Shown here: positions 1 through 13,060 of the stretch, piece by piece
Numbering within the stretch: position 1 is the first letter of the stretch
How the letters are laid out: every line of letters begins with the position of its first letter
NCBI RefSeq assembly: GCF_040581485.1
Contig: NC_090131.1
Span: 19,418,532-19,482,531 of the forward strand
DNA: 64,000 nt
Direction: 5' to 3'
Source of the DNA: Linepithema humile
Lineage: Eukaryota > Arthropoda > Insecta > Hymenoptera > Formicidae
Notes under the pieces: generated by a model
Told to the model about the DNA's origin: nothing
The model's input: only the letters and a program-made list of their open reading frames with translations
Databases searched by the model: none
Program-made: the position numbers and the translations under genes

Positions 1-2240
1 ATGAGAAATTAATTAAAGAAGATCGGCCAATTTCCGCGAGTCTAAGCGCGCAGCGAGAAGAGACAGCCTACTGTTATTCGGTTACTCGGTGCGCGACGAA
101 GTATTGGGAGGAGTGTTTTACAAATGACAACGGTTATGTACGAGCGGTGTGTAATGTTAGATCTTCGCATCCTGGCGACCACGTAACAGTGGGCTGTCTC
201 TTCTCGCCGTACGCTTAAACTCGCGCGAATTGGCAGATATTTTTTAACTAATTCCTCATTAATTATTGTGAAAATTGCAAAATGGTAGAGGACTTTTTTA
301 CTCGGTTTAACCCGCTCTATCTGCACCCGAGAGGTAATTCAGCAATTACCGGACACTCTGTATACATGTGTATATTCTGTTTTTTTAATGCTTTCTGAAA
401 TTTCTCTCTCTACCTCTCTCTCTCTCTCTCTCTCTCAGCATATAAAATAACAAATAGAACTTTATCTGAATTCTATCGTGAATTATAGATCGTTTAAAGT
501 ATGCTTAAGAGAATATTGAAAAAAAAACTTTGTACTAATTCTATGTTAAATATCGTTTTGAAACTAATAAGCTAGACAAAATTATTCACGCTTACTTTTC
601 CGGCGAAAATTCAAGTTCATATATCTGTCATCGTGTCTGTCTCAAAGGAAAAGTGTCTGTCGTTCTCCGGCCGGTCGTGCTCGGAGAGCGCGTATGACGT
701 TGCGAAAATTTATTCCGCCTGGTTACAGTTCCACGCACGTGCGCTTTTCCAGCGTTCGCGTCTCTACAGAGTATACGAAGCACGTGCAAAGTTGGGGTCG
801 TGGCAGTTGCCGGTTATGGGGTGTAGCTGGCATGGAGTCAAACAGCGTTCATAATTTACGTAGTTTCGTCCGCGCGCGGCCGCGGCGGCGGAGGCGGCGG
901 GAGATCACCGCGCCACGTAGCCGGATATCACAACAATTTTACTATGCATCCGCATTCCGTCCTAAAAGGCCCCAGCTGCCATTCCGCGATCCGACGCTCC
1001 CGTCACGACGAAATATCAAATAGATCCAGCGTGTACGCGCCGGATCATTCATCAATAAATATTCATCGTGTATATCATAAATCATTGCCGACTGGATTAT
1101 TCGCACTTATTCCGTTGCATACGCCACGTACAAATGCAATGACGTGATTTGAATGCATTGAGACTGACGGTACATAATCTACTTGTAATAAATATTTCCC
1201 CGATAGATATAGCGTTACATATATATAATGCATATAATACTCGGTTTGATAATAATTTGTATTCTTTACTTTCATATTTATTTAATTTGCTATAGCTTCA
1301 ATGAATGAATTGCCACGGTATTGTCAGGGTTCTTCAGCTTGCTGGATCAATCACACTTGAAGCAGACAAGCTTCACGTCATTTACGTATTGTAAAATGTA
1401 TTTCACAAAAGATGTGAATATAAAATGTATACAAAATACATAAAAAATATCGCGCAGAATTATAACAATATTACGTAATTCGATGTAATGTACTAAACTA
1501 AAAAAATATGGTATAAAATATCTTAAAAAAAATAATTTGTTTAATCAGTTTCGATGTTTGTTGAGTTGTTTGTTTATTTTTCAATGCAATAAAATATCAC
1601 GACGGAATTACGCTTGCAATTATATACGCGACGAATATCGACAATGGCAGGACTTTCGCGAGTACAAGGACACTTGAGTCGAGATTGAACGAGTGTCGGT
1701 CCACGAATATCGCACACGATTTGTCCGGTCAATCGCGGTAAACGGAAGAATCGGCATTTTAAGCCAATAACACTCCACGGGACACGTGACGCAATTTCGT
1801 GAGGAATGGAAGTGTGCACTGAGCAAGCAACGTGGCTTGGCTAAACGAATTCTCCGCGGACGCATTGTAGGTCGCAGGTTGTTGGGGCGGAACGTGATAT
1901 CGAAGGGAGTTTCGGAGTTCACAACGTTGCCCTGGGAAAGAGACGAAAAGGAAAGGGGCTCAAAGGGAAACAGGCGGGAAGCACAGCTTTCAGGCGTTGC
2001 AATGACGATGGTGAGTTTTGCGAACGCAGAGAATTCAACCCACCAGGTTCTCAAAGTCAAATCAGCGTTTTCGCATAAAAATATCTGTATAAATTTAACA
2101 AAGCAAGGACCGCGCATTGCTCACCATACTGCTGTTCCCCAGCAATAACGTTCCACTGTGTCGCAGTACGTGGAGAAAACTCGACGCGAAAACAATCCCG
2201 TGAATTATCCCGCGGCTTTTACACACACTACTTATTTTTT
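1..2240. other. No supported gene
   Basis: GC-rich patch at about 640-1030, including a CGGCGG-type run near 880-900, then AT-rich DNA to about 1600. At 1620-2148 both strands carry long open frames (165 codons minus, 120 codons plus) and opposite donor-like signals (plus GATG then GTGAGT near 2010; minus TATG then GTGAGC near 2120). Neither frame has protein-like composition, so I do not call a gene. Confidence 0.6.
414..436 (+). repeat. (CT)n microsatellite
   Basis: Seen: an uninterrupted CT dinucleotide run of about 11 units, preceded by shorter CTCTCT blocks. Confidence 0.95.
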
Positions 2241-2476
2241 ACGTTATGCGAAAAGTTTAACAGGACGGTTTTAAATCGCTAACTTGTCGCCGCGACCGCC
2301 CAATTTCTGATTCGGACTCCGCTCGCGCTCGCCTCTCGGATTTATGGAATAAAGTTCGAATTACACGGCGAGAGTACGCCGCGCGCGCACGCATTTTATG
2401 CCGAAAGTCGCGGCGACTTATCCCTGAGGCGTTTCTTCCGACAATATTAAAAGGAGCAGTCCCTTCACGTGAAAGA

Positions 2477-2506
<30 letters not shown>
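2477..2506 (+). repeat. (ACG)n trinucleotide microsatellite
   Basis: Seen: about ten ACG units in a GC-rich patch. The minus-strand reading gives a valine run, so neighbouring long frames there are repeat artefacts. Confidence 0.95.
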
Positions 2507-2508
<2 letters not shown>

Positions 2509-2711
2509 GCGCTGGTACCTGAAGGAACCGGGCAGCAAAGAAAGACGTAGGGGAGAGAGCGGACGCCCGATTGTCCCGAGCAGGAAAACGGCCGAAAGTT
2601 CTGCATGTTCGGCTCGCAGCAGTTTAAGTTTCCGCGGGGGCCCTCGAAGTTATAACGAGAATTGCTCTCTCGCCGTAAAGTTTTCCGCCTCCGAGTTCCG
2701 CGCGCGTACAT

Positions 2712-2990
2712 ACCTTTCCCCATTTTTCTCACTCTCTCTCTCTTTCTCTTCTCTTTCCCTCTTTCCCTTTTTCTCTTGCCACTGCGCTTCTCTCTGTGTC
2801 ACCCGTCTCTTTCTCTCATCTCTATTTATGCGCATGCTACACCATAGAATTGTTCGCGTGCATACTCCCCCCCCGTTGCGCCGTGTTCTCCCCGTGTAAA
2901 CCGTGTACACCGCAGACATTTTTTCCCAATGCGAAATCCACCGCGAACTCTCTCTCCCCCTCTCTTTTTCTCTCTTGCTTTTGCTCTTCC
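2712..2990 (+). repeat. Pyrimidine-rich tracts
   Basis: Seen: two blocks (about 2712-2780 and 2948-2998) made almost only of C and T, such as CTCTCTCTCTTTCTCTTCTC. All frames over the tracts are low-complexity Ser/Leu/Phe or Glu/Arg. Strongly strand-asymmetric, not coding. Confidence 0.8.
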
Positions 2991-5900
2991 GCTTGTCCCC
3001 GTTGCCTTTCCTCGCGCCGGATATTCGTACAGCGGGAATAAAACGCTGGCATATTTCAGACTTATTGCCCCCTGCCGCGCTCGCCGAGTATTCCCGGTTC
3101 CTTTATTGCGCCTAGTTTCATTCTTTTCCGGTTTTACGGTATTACCGCAACGGTATTACATGCATTTCAGCGTTCTTATCCCCGCGTTCTAGCGTGCATA
3201 ACATCGGGCGATTCCGCGTTCCCGCCGTTTCGCGAGTCCTCGAGGTGCTCGTCTGTCGAGTGTGGCATTTTTAATTTATCTATGTTACAAACAAATCCCA
3301 CCCGAATAAAAAAATACCAATAATTTTAAATGTACAAGAATAAGTAAAAAAATGTTTAGAAAGACTTTATATTTTATCAAAAAACACTAATGATTGTAAA
3401 GCAAAATAACTTATTTTTAAAAAATGTTTTAAACATATTTTTAAAGAATTTAAAAAACGTAAAAAAAAAAAAACAATTTAATGCAATATGTTGAATTATT
3501 GTCAAATAAAATATATATCACAACAAATAATGTACAATAAAGTGTATATAGATTAATAATTGGAAACGAAAACTAATATATAATAATTATATCCCGTAAA
3601 AATTCTGAATAGTGTTATCCTTAATAATAAAATATTTAAATAACAAAAATATTTATGCACACACTATTCCATAAATGTTAGTGATATTATTCGATATCCT
3701 CTCCCAAGATATAGATAATAATCTCTCCAATATCCTACAGAATAGTTAATGGTTTGCTTCCCTATTACGATTATCACCAGCAACCGGCTCGGATTAATTT
3801 CAATGTGTCTGATTATTGATACTGTCGCAGTACTGTGGAAACCCTATTACACTGTCAGACTGTCGCGTTTAAGTACCGAGCGGTACTTTGACCAAGGTTC
3901 CCAATAATCGATACTGAATGGTTGGAATGGTTTCGGCCCTTTGATCCGCATTGATCTACGAGGATATTGTCACTATTTGTCAAATCTTGCATTATCCAAC
4001 AGTCAAGAACGGAACTCGCAATCCGCTTGGAAAGATGATTAGCGCAATCTAAGATGCAATTGCACGAAACACAAGCTTATTGTTAGAGTACACAATTTAC
4101 GATAGATTATGTCCTAGTATTTTTCGCAAATATTCGGATAAAATATCAATTTTCAATAGAAATACATTCTAAAATTTATAGCACAGTAAGTTTCTTTGGG
4201 TTAAATAACAATGATCAATTTTTCGCGATCCTTTATCGACAAAATTTCACCCAAAGTTTTCTGATTTTCGCAACAATGCGAGTTAAGCCACTCCAACTTC
4301 AAAACCCTGCCATTGTCTTTATTGTCTAGAAGCGATTCGCCGTAACGTCCCGCGGCGAGGATAGGTGCTGCGAGAAGAAGGGAGAGCCGAGGCGCGGAAC
4401 GGGCGTGCCCGAGAATGGGCTCGGATAGCGGCAGCGTTTCAAGTAGCATTTCCTTGGCACAAACGACCCTCTTAATCAATCGCTAGCACCTCTCTTCTTC
4501 TCTTGGCCGCCTCCCTCGAGCTTGAGCTCCGCGCGCCGTTCTTCTCCCTCTCCCACCATTGCTACCGCTGCCGGAAGTCTAAAGCCCTCGTAACAAGCCG
4601 CAACTTCGATAAATCTCCCCGCGCCGTCTTTCTTTCCCCGAGAGCCGCGATTCCGCGGCATTAGCAAGAACGAAAGAAGAAAGGCGAGGCGAAGGATATA
4701 TCTCGAATCGATTCTGGCGAAGGCGCTCGAAAGAGAGACGCGATACGAGCGGGGTCGACGGCGGGCTATATTTCGGTGGGAGGGAACGGGGGTGAAAAAC
4801 TTATGAAAATCCGGGATTTATGGCAACGTGTGGGCGAGAGCCGGTCCGGGCCGCGTCGTCGTGGTTCGGTTCTGACAAATCGTCCGGAAGTTAACGTTCT
4901 CGATCGTCCTCCGAATCGCCTTTCCGTAAAAGCAGAGATTCCTCTCCGCCCCGATTTGAAGAGGAAAAAAAAAAGAAACTTTCGACCCTCCCGCGATACT
5001 CGTCGTGCTTCGAAAGTTTGTATGCGTTTTGCTTCGACAGCAGAAGCTTTCAGCGAGGTCAAAGTTGTTTCCTTTTTGAAAGCCAAAGAATCAATAAACG
5101 CTGCGCGTTTCACATCTTTTTTAACTGATTTTAGTTATTATAAAAAGAGTGAAAACTGACAGAGCAAAATTGAAAAGTATAAATTCGAAGTGATCCAATA
5201 AATATGATCTAAATGGGAGTTTCATAATATCGAATTTCGCAGTGAGATTTTCTGCGTTACACATATTCCATTCGATAATATGATAAAGTCAAATTTCTTT
5301 TCTGACAAGTACGGGAAATTGCCATTTTACATCCAATTTTAAGTTCAGATGACTGATGGAAAATTTTGGAATAATGTAAAATTTCAAGTCATAGAAAATG
5401 TCTCATCGCGCTCGTGTGTTTTCGCGAGAAGTGATACTCCGTGATAAACTTTTCTCTGAAATTTGCCAAAAAATTTGAGTTGAAGAGGAAAAGCAGTTTG
5501 ATCTGAGACGCTCTATATATAAAGAAAGATGTGCCAAACTTATGTACAAAGTGTTCACCGGTTTGCATCTCTTCAAATTCGAAATATAATCCCTGATTAA
5601 TATTATTGAAACAGATCTCGGCGCTGCGTCTCTTGGACTTTTCGGTATGAAAAGCCGCGTGCTTCTCGCGGAATTTTTGAGACGAAGTTTTCCGTATCGG
5701 CGACCGCTCGTAAAGAGATTCGACGGACTAGAATTACTTCTCGAAAGCAAGGAGCATGAATGCTTCAGCTGAATGGAAAATGGCAACTATAAGGAAAATC
5801 TAAAAGTTTTCGAGCTTTGGAAAACCGGATTGGAGAAGGTTGTGAGTTTAAGCGCCGATATAAGTGATTCGGCTCCTTGCTTTCGATGCTCCGGGAAAAC

Positions 5901-6603
5901 GACCCGATCCGAATAGTCACCTGTACCATTTAGAAGGAAGCAATAACCGTTTGATTCCGTGAGTTTCGGATCCCCAATTCCTGGATCCTTTGTTCGCAAG
6001 AATGAATAAGATCCAAAAGCTCGTTGTACGTTATAATGAAAATACACGCGATATTCGAGATTTAACACGCTTTCTTTCATCTACACATTGTAATCTACCC
6101 ATCTTTATGTATTTGCCTTTACGTAATTTATTAGAAAAATTGGAAACCAATTTAGAATTGCAATTTTAATTAATATATTTCAGTAATAATTAATTTTCAA
6201 TTAAAATATTTTGATAATAATCAATCAGTTCTTGCTTTTCGCTGCCTCGATTATAAGCTTTCATAATTTTGGCTAACTAAATCTATTTTAACCCACATAT
6301 AAAAACTTCTAGTTACGCATTTTTCAATGCTTTCAGTAGCAAAAAAGATATAATAGCATGACATAAAAACATAATCAGTAACGATAGAATTAAAATTGTG
6401 GAAACTAAAGAACAAAGCAATTTTTAATTCATAAGCAGATGTCATAAAATATTGAAAATTCAAGTTTTATTAATATTATTAATTATAATTCGAAATTAAT
6501 AATTTTAGATAATCAAATTCAATTACGTTAATTGGCTTTGTGGATTTCGGACCGGCGAGAACGATTCGGCAACGTTAGTGGATCGTTTTGTCTCGGGAAA
6601 AGT

Positions 6604-6631
6604 CTCGCTTTATGTGATCACATAAAGCGAG
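6604..6631. repeat. Perfect 28-nt palindrome
   Basis: Seen: the half-site CTCGCTTTATGTGA is followed immediately by its exact reverse complement, centred between 6617 and 6618, with no loop. It contains TGATCA at its centre. It sits in an intergenic or intronic stretch about 720 nt beyond the donor of the 7.3-kb exon. It could bind a dimeric protein or extrude as a cruciform; nothing in the neighbourhood decides between these. Confidence 0.9.
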
Positions 6632-7347
6632 GATTACTCTAATCCGTCGAAATAATTCTGCATTAGAGCACACACGGAGTCGGATACCGCGGCTAATCTA
6701 CTCAGACCAGGAGCAAGTGCTCTTCGAAAACGCGGGAATTAAACGCGATCCCAAAAATACGAGAGGAGAGCGGCCTTCGTTATAATAAATCCCGGCGTAA
6801 CCGGTAGAAATTTATGCGTCGTATAAGCCAATTATTTATTAGCACGGCCACGATTCGAAAACAGCCAGAGTATAAACCTTTTTAGCTCTCTCAACAAATC
6901 ACGATAGAAGAGAACAAATAAATAATCAAAATTACTGTTTAATTTTGACACAAAGAAGCTTGAAAATAAATTTCAGTAAATAACGAAGCGATCATTAGTA
7001 TACATTATAAAAACTTATACACGATGTGCGCTACGGCTTAAACAAAACATTGTAATATTGATGCTTTTATAATATTAAATGCAAATTATTGCTCGCTTTA
7101 ATAGTTTGTAAAACTTTGGCTTCTTATACTGGCATTGACTTTTAATTTTGACAAAATCTTAATTTGTCTGGGCATAACTTTATCTACTTCCGACTCGTAG
7201 ACTGCTGTTTTCTTAGAATTACTTAAAATCGATCGCGACGGCTTTCATGTCTAACCATCTTCTACGATATCATAACAAGCGCACTTCTGCGCACGTTTCA
7301 TGTTTGATCAGCAAGCAAACGTGAAGAAGAGGGCAAAGAGGACTCAC

Positions 7348-7606
7348 CTGTGCCAGCCGCCCCTAGCCTCAGGACTGCATCGCTTTGAAGAGAGATGGAG
7401 AGAGTGGCGGTGTCCTCGAGGCGGGCGAGGACCTCTTCGGGAATGTCCTCGGGTTCGCGGAGGCGGAGGGTGACCTCACCCCCGCCTCCGCCACCCTGGC
7501 CACCTCCACCCCCGGGACTCGTCGACGCCGAGTACATGAACACAGATCCGTATCCATGTAATGACTGCAGAGGCAGCCTCACGCCGCCCACCTCCCCGAC
7601 CGGACC
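7348..7606 (-). CDS. Internal coding exon of an unidentified protein (Gly-rich linker plus acidic segment)
   Basis: Seen: on the minus strand a 259-nt segment is bounded by an acceptor (pyrimidine-rich CGGTTTTCAG then GGTCCG, exon starting at 7606) and a consensus donor (CACAG then GTGAGTC, exon ending at 7348). It is open throughout in phase 0 and ends with one extra base (phase 1), giving 86 residues. Residues 1-31 include GYGSVFMYSASTSP; residues 32-43 are almost pure glycine interrupted by one Gln; residues 44-86 begin EVTLRLREPEDIPEEV and continue as a mixed acidic/hydrophobic stretch ending LRLGAAGT. Third codon positions are GC-rich, unlike the AT-rich flanks. Inference: an internal exon of a larger protein, possibly a regulatory protein with disordered linkers. 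I do not recognise the family, and no zinc finger, homeodomain or enzyme motif is present. The next exons are not visible on either side, so the flanking introns would be several kb long. The plus-strand frame over the same bases, rich in Pro and Arg, is the antisense shadow of the Gly run. Confidence 0.75.
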
Positions 7607-9871
7607 CTGAAAACCGAAAGATGAATCATCGTTGTAGCAGCGGTCCGATGAAAAGAACGAATCTGATTGTAATTATTGGATTTTCACCGAGTCAGTCCAT
7701 AAATTCATAGGTATTCTCGAGAAATTTTAAAAAGGCGCGTAAAAGTCAAATTTATTTTTAACATTGTACATGTTATTTAATTATCCGTCATTTTTTCCGA
7801 GATAATCCTTTTAATCTATTTATGTCAGAAATTGATGAATTCGCGAACTGATAAAATACAATGAGTGCTGCAATAACAACATCCAAACATACATTTATAA
7901 TACGAAAAGTATCTTCGTGAAGAAAAAGAATTTCGCATGCTGCATAGTTTTATTCGAGAATCAATAACAGAATTATCTCGATATTTCAAATTTTATGAAA
8001 ATCTAACAATGCGTTTCGCGCGCAGAATGTATTCATAGAAATAATAAAAAGAGACGATAGTTTTGTTTCACGTCAAATAAAACCGTAAAAACACTCGGCG
8101 TGCGTGTACGTCCTGCGGAGAAACGGCGAGAAGCCGCATAATATTTGCCGTGGAATTCGATTGGCGAGACGAGTGGCCGGAAGGCGCGTCCGAATCGATC
8201 GCAGTACGCGTCATATTAAATTTAAGGCTACAGTTTTCCCTTCGTCCACCCGAATCCCGCGGGAAGACCCACATTCCCTTTTCGCTCTTTTACCTTTCCT
8301 CTTGACTACCGTCCTGCTTCTGCATGGTCGCCGGCGCAGCCAAACGTTCTCTTTTACGAGCGGAAATATTTTGCCAATTTCGCTGTCGATGCAAATTTCA
8401 ATTCGCGAACATCAATATTTGCGGAATCGCGCCGAAAAAGGATTTTGATGTACCCGGCATTTTATCCGCCGTTGAACGAGCGCTTGACTTCCGCATGCGA
8501 GAAAGGTTCCACAGGCCGTGAAGACAAATACAAAAAATCTCCCAACAAGGTCGAACAAAACAGATCTTTCCTTTTTCTCGACACACGTTAAAAAAATATA
8601 TACGCGCGCGCATACACATAGATCTGTCCGAGCATCAGCTCGACTCCGTTTGAAATATCATTTTAATGGAACGGAGAGATTCAATTACCGCCGCGCGTAT
8701 TTCTGATACACGCGCGCCGTCAGATGTAATAAGGAATATCGAAGAAACGCGGTGATAATGATAGTCGATATTATCCGGGAAAAGTGTGACATCGATATAC
8801 GATGAAAATTTTCCAGTGTTTCGTATCGCGTCATCGATCGATAAGTTAATATCACTATAGTGAAATGGGATTATAGTGTTCGGTATAAATAAATTATTCT
8901 GCTTTTCCCCAAACCCGATAGCCGCCTTGGGCAAAGTTCATCGATTGCACCGTGTGAGAGGCAACAGAGAAATAGAGAGATACGCTTTATTAAAACATAA
9001 TGTCTCGCGGAGAACTTTTTACGGAAAATATATGAGAAAATACTTGTTTAAACAAAACAGAAAGTACCTATTATTTTACGAGTTGAAAAAATATGATTCG
9101 CGATCTGACGTAAGTAAACTAGCGCAGACGTTATTTGTATGCAACGTCGTCATTAATAACAAAAAACTGTTTTTCGGAAATGCACGTGTGTGTGTGCAAC
9201 GTCAAAACTAAATATAGATATATTTGCACCGGACATAAATTTGAAATAACAGATGTTGTTGTTGGTTTCCGTAAACAGCAAAGTCGACCGATCCGTACAA
9301 GCCGGCGAGAATTAAAAATATCAGTGTAATACTGATACAAACAAGGTTTACTGGAAATGTTTGTAGAACTCGGGCACGTATAAATGCCATCTATATAAAA
9401 GGCAACGCGTAGCGCTAGTACAAACACTGGTTTTAATTCCGACGCGAATCTATACAGATGCGAAATGTACAAACAGAGAGCGCTCCGTTTACCGATTAAA
9501 ATATTATGCACTGTGATAATTAAAAAAAATCTACAGGGAAAAATACGTTTGTAATAACATTGTACAAGAAAAATTTAGATATTTTTTTTATCAAAAATAA
9601 TAAAAATTATTATTTTTATGCGCAAATTCTTATTAACCTTTCGATTCGTTGTCCGTACGTTTTCGAGACATTTCAGTTCTATATACTTTATATTATAAAT
9701 ATGAGTTTTCCAATTCCTCTGTAATAGTTCCAAAGCATCCCAACGCGTTTAAGCTAGAAAATTTCAAGTTCGCACGCACACCTCTAATACGTCCGATTTA
9801 ATGGCCAGCGCCGTATATCTGGTGGCGCGAATTTTCCCATTGTTAGCGGTCGAAGCGACGAGTCGCGTGCT

Positions 9872-9928
9872 ATCTCTCTCTCTCTCTCTCTCTCTCTTTT
9901 CTCTTCCCTTCTCTCTCCCTCTCTCTCC
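9872..9928 (+). repeat. (TC)n microsatellite with degenerate tail
   Basis: Seen: about 13 TC units followed by CT-rich degenerate sequence up to TCTCTCC. Confidence 0.95.
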
Positions 9929-12366
9929 ATTATTTACGTAAATTGATTCGTACCACTGACTATTTCCGCGTCACGTATTCGCGGCTATCGAACCAGCCGG
10001 TCAGCCGGCGTTATAGGTGGTCGGCAGGCAAGCCATCGCCTATAGCGCCCCGCGATGAGAGTAATTTATTTTAATGGTCATTTTCGTAATGGTCTTTGAA
10101 CAGGCCGGCATGAACATCTCTGAATAGGCCACGCAAAGCGTAACACGGTAATGCCCTCTCGACCCCGCTGATCCCTCCTCTCTACACACGTGGTCGATGC
10201 AAGGCCGCGGAAGAGAATGCTCGGTAACTGTGGCATTCGCGAAAATAGCACCCGCTACCGGAAACAATGCCCGCCGTCGCTGCGCGCTTCTCTATTTTCT
10301 ATTTTGCCACCGCAAAAACTTTTCCGTCTCGCTTCCTCCCTTTTTCTTGTTTTTGCGAGCGGTATTGTAGTGCCGCGTGCAACGGGGAAACCGGCACAAT
10401 CGGCAAAGCTATGACAGGACTATTTATGATGCTCGGGAATCATTTTCATAAAACTGCAATTAATCGAGTTTGCCCTGAAAATCGTGATTTATATCGCGCG
10501 CTTGGAAAACATTTTTATTTATAATTATTATGCAAAAAACGATGTTCACTATAAAAAAATATCTTCCTCGAAATCACTCTTGTCGCAAATATATACTGAA
10601 TAAACGGCGAAAGAGGGTCATCGAGGGACGGCTGAAAGTTAAATCGATTTCAAGTTCACCGGAAGAACGTGAGGACTTTCCGGATTCGACTTTCGTCGTG
10701 GCAGCAAGAGAGGCAAGCGAGCTTCAAAGTCGGAATCCGGCGTTCTCGCTCGGCAAGGCGGAAGATTACGGTAATGGATACGGCGAGGAGATCTCTGAAA
10801 GCTGTACGGAGCAGCACGTATCGCGCGCACAACACACATATCGCTGTATCGACGTCATATTCTCGATACACCCCGTTACACGCGCTCGGTCAAGGACGAA
10901 AGTCCCCCGCGGCTACTCGGATAAATATCATGCTTGCGGGACAGTTTGGAAAAAGAGCTGATAAACATGAAACGAGTTAGCTTGTACGAACGATGTGTAT
11001 AAGTTTTTACAAAAGTACTTTAAAAGTATCCTTTTTATTATTCCTTGTTGATCCGTCGCTCATATTCCGCCGCGCTCTTTCACGGTTTGCGCATTCGCTC
11101 TCCATTTCGAAAAATCTCTGTAAATTGATACACCGTGGTTTTACATTGACATAAAAAAAAATAGAAAAAAAAAACAGAAAACCGTGTCAAAATGTGTTCT
11201 TCCTTGCGCATAATAATTTACTGATTTATAATTACTAAAACTAAGTTGTATAAAGTCAAAGTAATTTATTAAAAGTTATAGAAGTTACTATAAATGATAT
11301 AAAAATATTTCCGTGAAATATATCTAGCGACAGCTGTGAAATTTTCGCTGGCGATGTAAACCTGACGGACAAAAAAAAAAGAGAAAATATCGCCATAGCT
11401 GATTATAGCAAGTATTAGTTTATAGCTTAAAAATGACTTTTCCCAGACATTTTAACAGGTATCATTTTTTGCGGAATGTCGACGTTTCGAATCGCTTCTG
11501 CATGATGAAGAGCCGACCGCGCCGGGATTTAGAAAGAAGTGATAACAAACGGAAAGTACAACCCTCGGAAGCCTGATAGATTTTATTCCAGCGCGTATGC
11601 AAATTGACAAATTGAATTTCACTTCGCGCCGTTCCCAAATAAAAGAGAGAGCGATACGAGCCCGATATATGGCCGGCAAAAAAGCGAATAAAAAGCGGAT
11701 ACGGCTGCGATTTCGTGCCGGTGTGCGGCGATCTCGATTTCGGAACATTAATCAGCATCCTTCAATGCGGAATTTCCAATAAACAGCGCTCAAGTATCGA
11801 GTGATTATTTACGACCGCGTATATGTGACAATTGTTTCAATTTCGCTCTTTCAGCTTCGAGAGGACACAGTCTTCCTTTCCCAAATATATGTACCAAATT
11901 CTTCTCGAAAGGGAATTAAACAGACAGCTCTGGCAAACATTCCAGACATGAAAAATTTCGCCAGACATAACAAATATAAACGCAATATATTTTTATATTC
12001 CTATTAAAATGATATCGTATAGATTTGGCAAACGCTCAAGGCGCGTCGCGCACTCCATCGAGAAGGATCGTGGCGTTCAAAATTCAAGATATAAACCGCA
12101 GCCGCGGGGAATTTCGGAATGTGTCCGTCGATGCGAAGAATGGATAGGAAGTCGAGATATCGCGCCGGCATTACGTGCGACGTACACACGATCTTACAAC
12201 GTGGGGCGATTGCCGCACGGCCGCCTATGTACAGCGAACTGCCAAGTCCCTTCTCGCGCGACAAACAACCGGAAATGTGGCCATAACAATGCGGATATGC
12301 GCCGGTGCAGCCGCATGCGCTCGCGAGCTTTCGCGTATCGCCTGCATAATACGTATATATGTATAC

Positions 12367-12390
12367 ACATACATATACACACACACACAC
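12367..12390 (+). repeat. (CA)n-like microsatellite
   Basis: Seen: ACATACATATACACACACAC-type run in a GC-rich patch. Confidence 0.85.
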
Positions 12391-12840
12391 GAACGAGACG
12401 CAGTTTCCTCGACTATAACGCAAAATGCGAGCCGTGCTCGCAAATGCGCGGTCCTTTTCTCCTCCCCTGCTGCGTCCATCATCTCGCTCTGAAAATCGAA
12501 GCGACCCGTAGAGCGCACCGCGGCCCGTACGAACTTTACTAAATGGAGAGTGCACCAAAAGGATTATCTGCCGCGCGCGCGTTTCGGATGTCGGGGAGGG
12601 TGGCATCGATCGAATACGTATACGACGCCGGAATACTGTTCGAGTTACAAATCAAAGAGCTGGACCGAGCTATCTATTCGAAAAATGTGAATTGCGCGCG
12701 TGTGACGGGACACGCTTGTGCGGGTAGGCGGTAGGGTGCTTTAGTGCGAAAAATCACGCGCATCTGTGTAAGAGAGCTTTCCGCATATCTGTGTATTTTT
12801 TTAGGACAAATACAGAGGCTGAAAAACATTTGAGTGCAAT

Positions 12841-12863
12841 ACATCTCAATGTGGGTGAGATGT
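12841..12863. repeat. 8-bp hairpin
   Basis: Seen: ACATCTCA and TGAGATGT flank a 7-nt loop. A short local hairpin in non-coding DNA with no associated gene. Confidence 0.5.
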
Positions 12864-12968
12864 CCTACATCGAATCATCATTTGAGAGCAGAGCATCATT
12901 TATGAAAAGCCTTTCATTCGCACGCGCTTATGATACAAAAATATAGTGCCATGACAATTTCCCTGAAG

Positions 12969-13060
12969 AAAAATATACAGGATGCCTACTCAAACTTCAG
13001 AAAAAAATTCCCTGGTTTCTTGAAGCAGAAAAAAATTTTCCAAAAATTTCACTTTTTTAC
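12969..13060 (+). mobile_element. Possible transposon end relic
   Basis: Seen: TATACAGGATGCCTACTCAAA is followed by two A-rich stretches containing AAAAATTCCCTGG and AAAAAATTTTCC. The TACAGGNTGNC-type start resembles the other GGGTGT-like ends in this window. No matching opposite end was found, so only one terminus, or a truncated copy, is present. The assignment rests on a short motif. Confidence 0.25.

Larger units (their letters stand above)
2241..7347. other. Presumed intron downstream of the 7.3-kb exon; no supported gene
   Basis: GC-rich with pyrimidine tracts to about 3250, very AT-rich at 3260-3760, mixed to 4200, a second GC-rich patch at 4320-5000, then AT-rich with the perfect palindrome at 6604. 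Minus-strand frames at 4201-4667 and 5403-6080 lack recognisable domains. If the 7.3-kb exon continues within the window, its next exon should lie here, but I could not find it. Confidence 0.6.

Noticed and set aside
1620..2148. 165-codon minus and 120-codon plus frames with donor-like sites
   Set aside because: Opposite-strand frames of similar length and no recognisable domain; the GTGAGT/GTGAGC sites alone are expected by chance in this much sequence.
12004..12606. 200-codon minus-strand open frame
   Set aside because: It crosses a (CA)n-like microsatellite, giving a Val/Cys/Tyr repeat, and overlaps a 177-codon frame on the other strand; a composition artefact.
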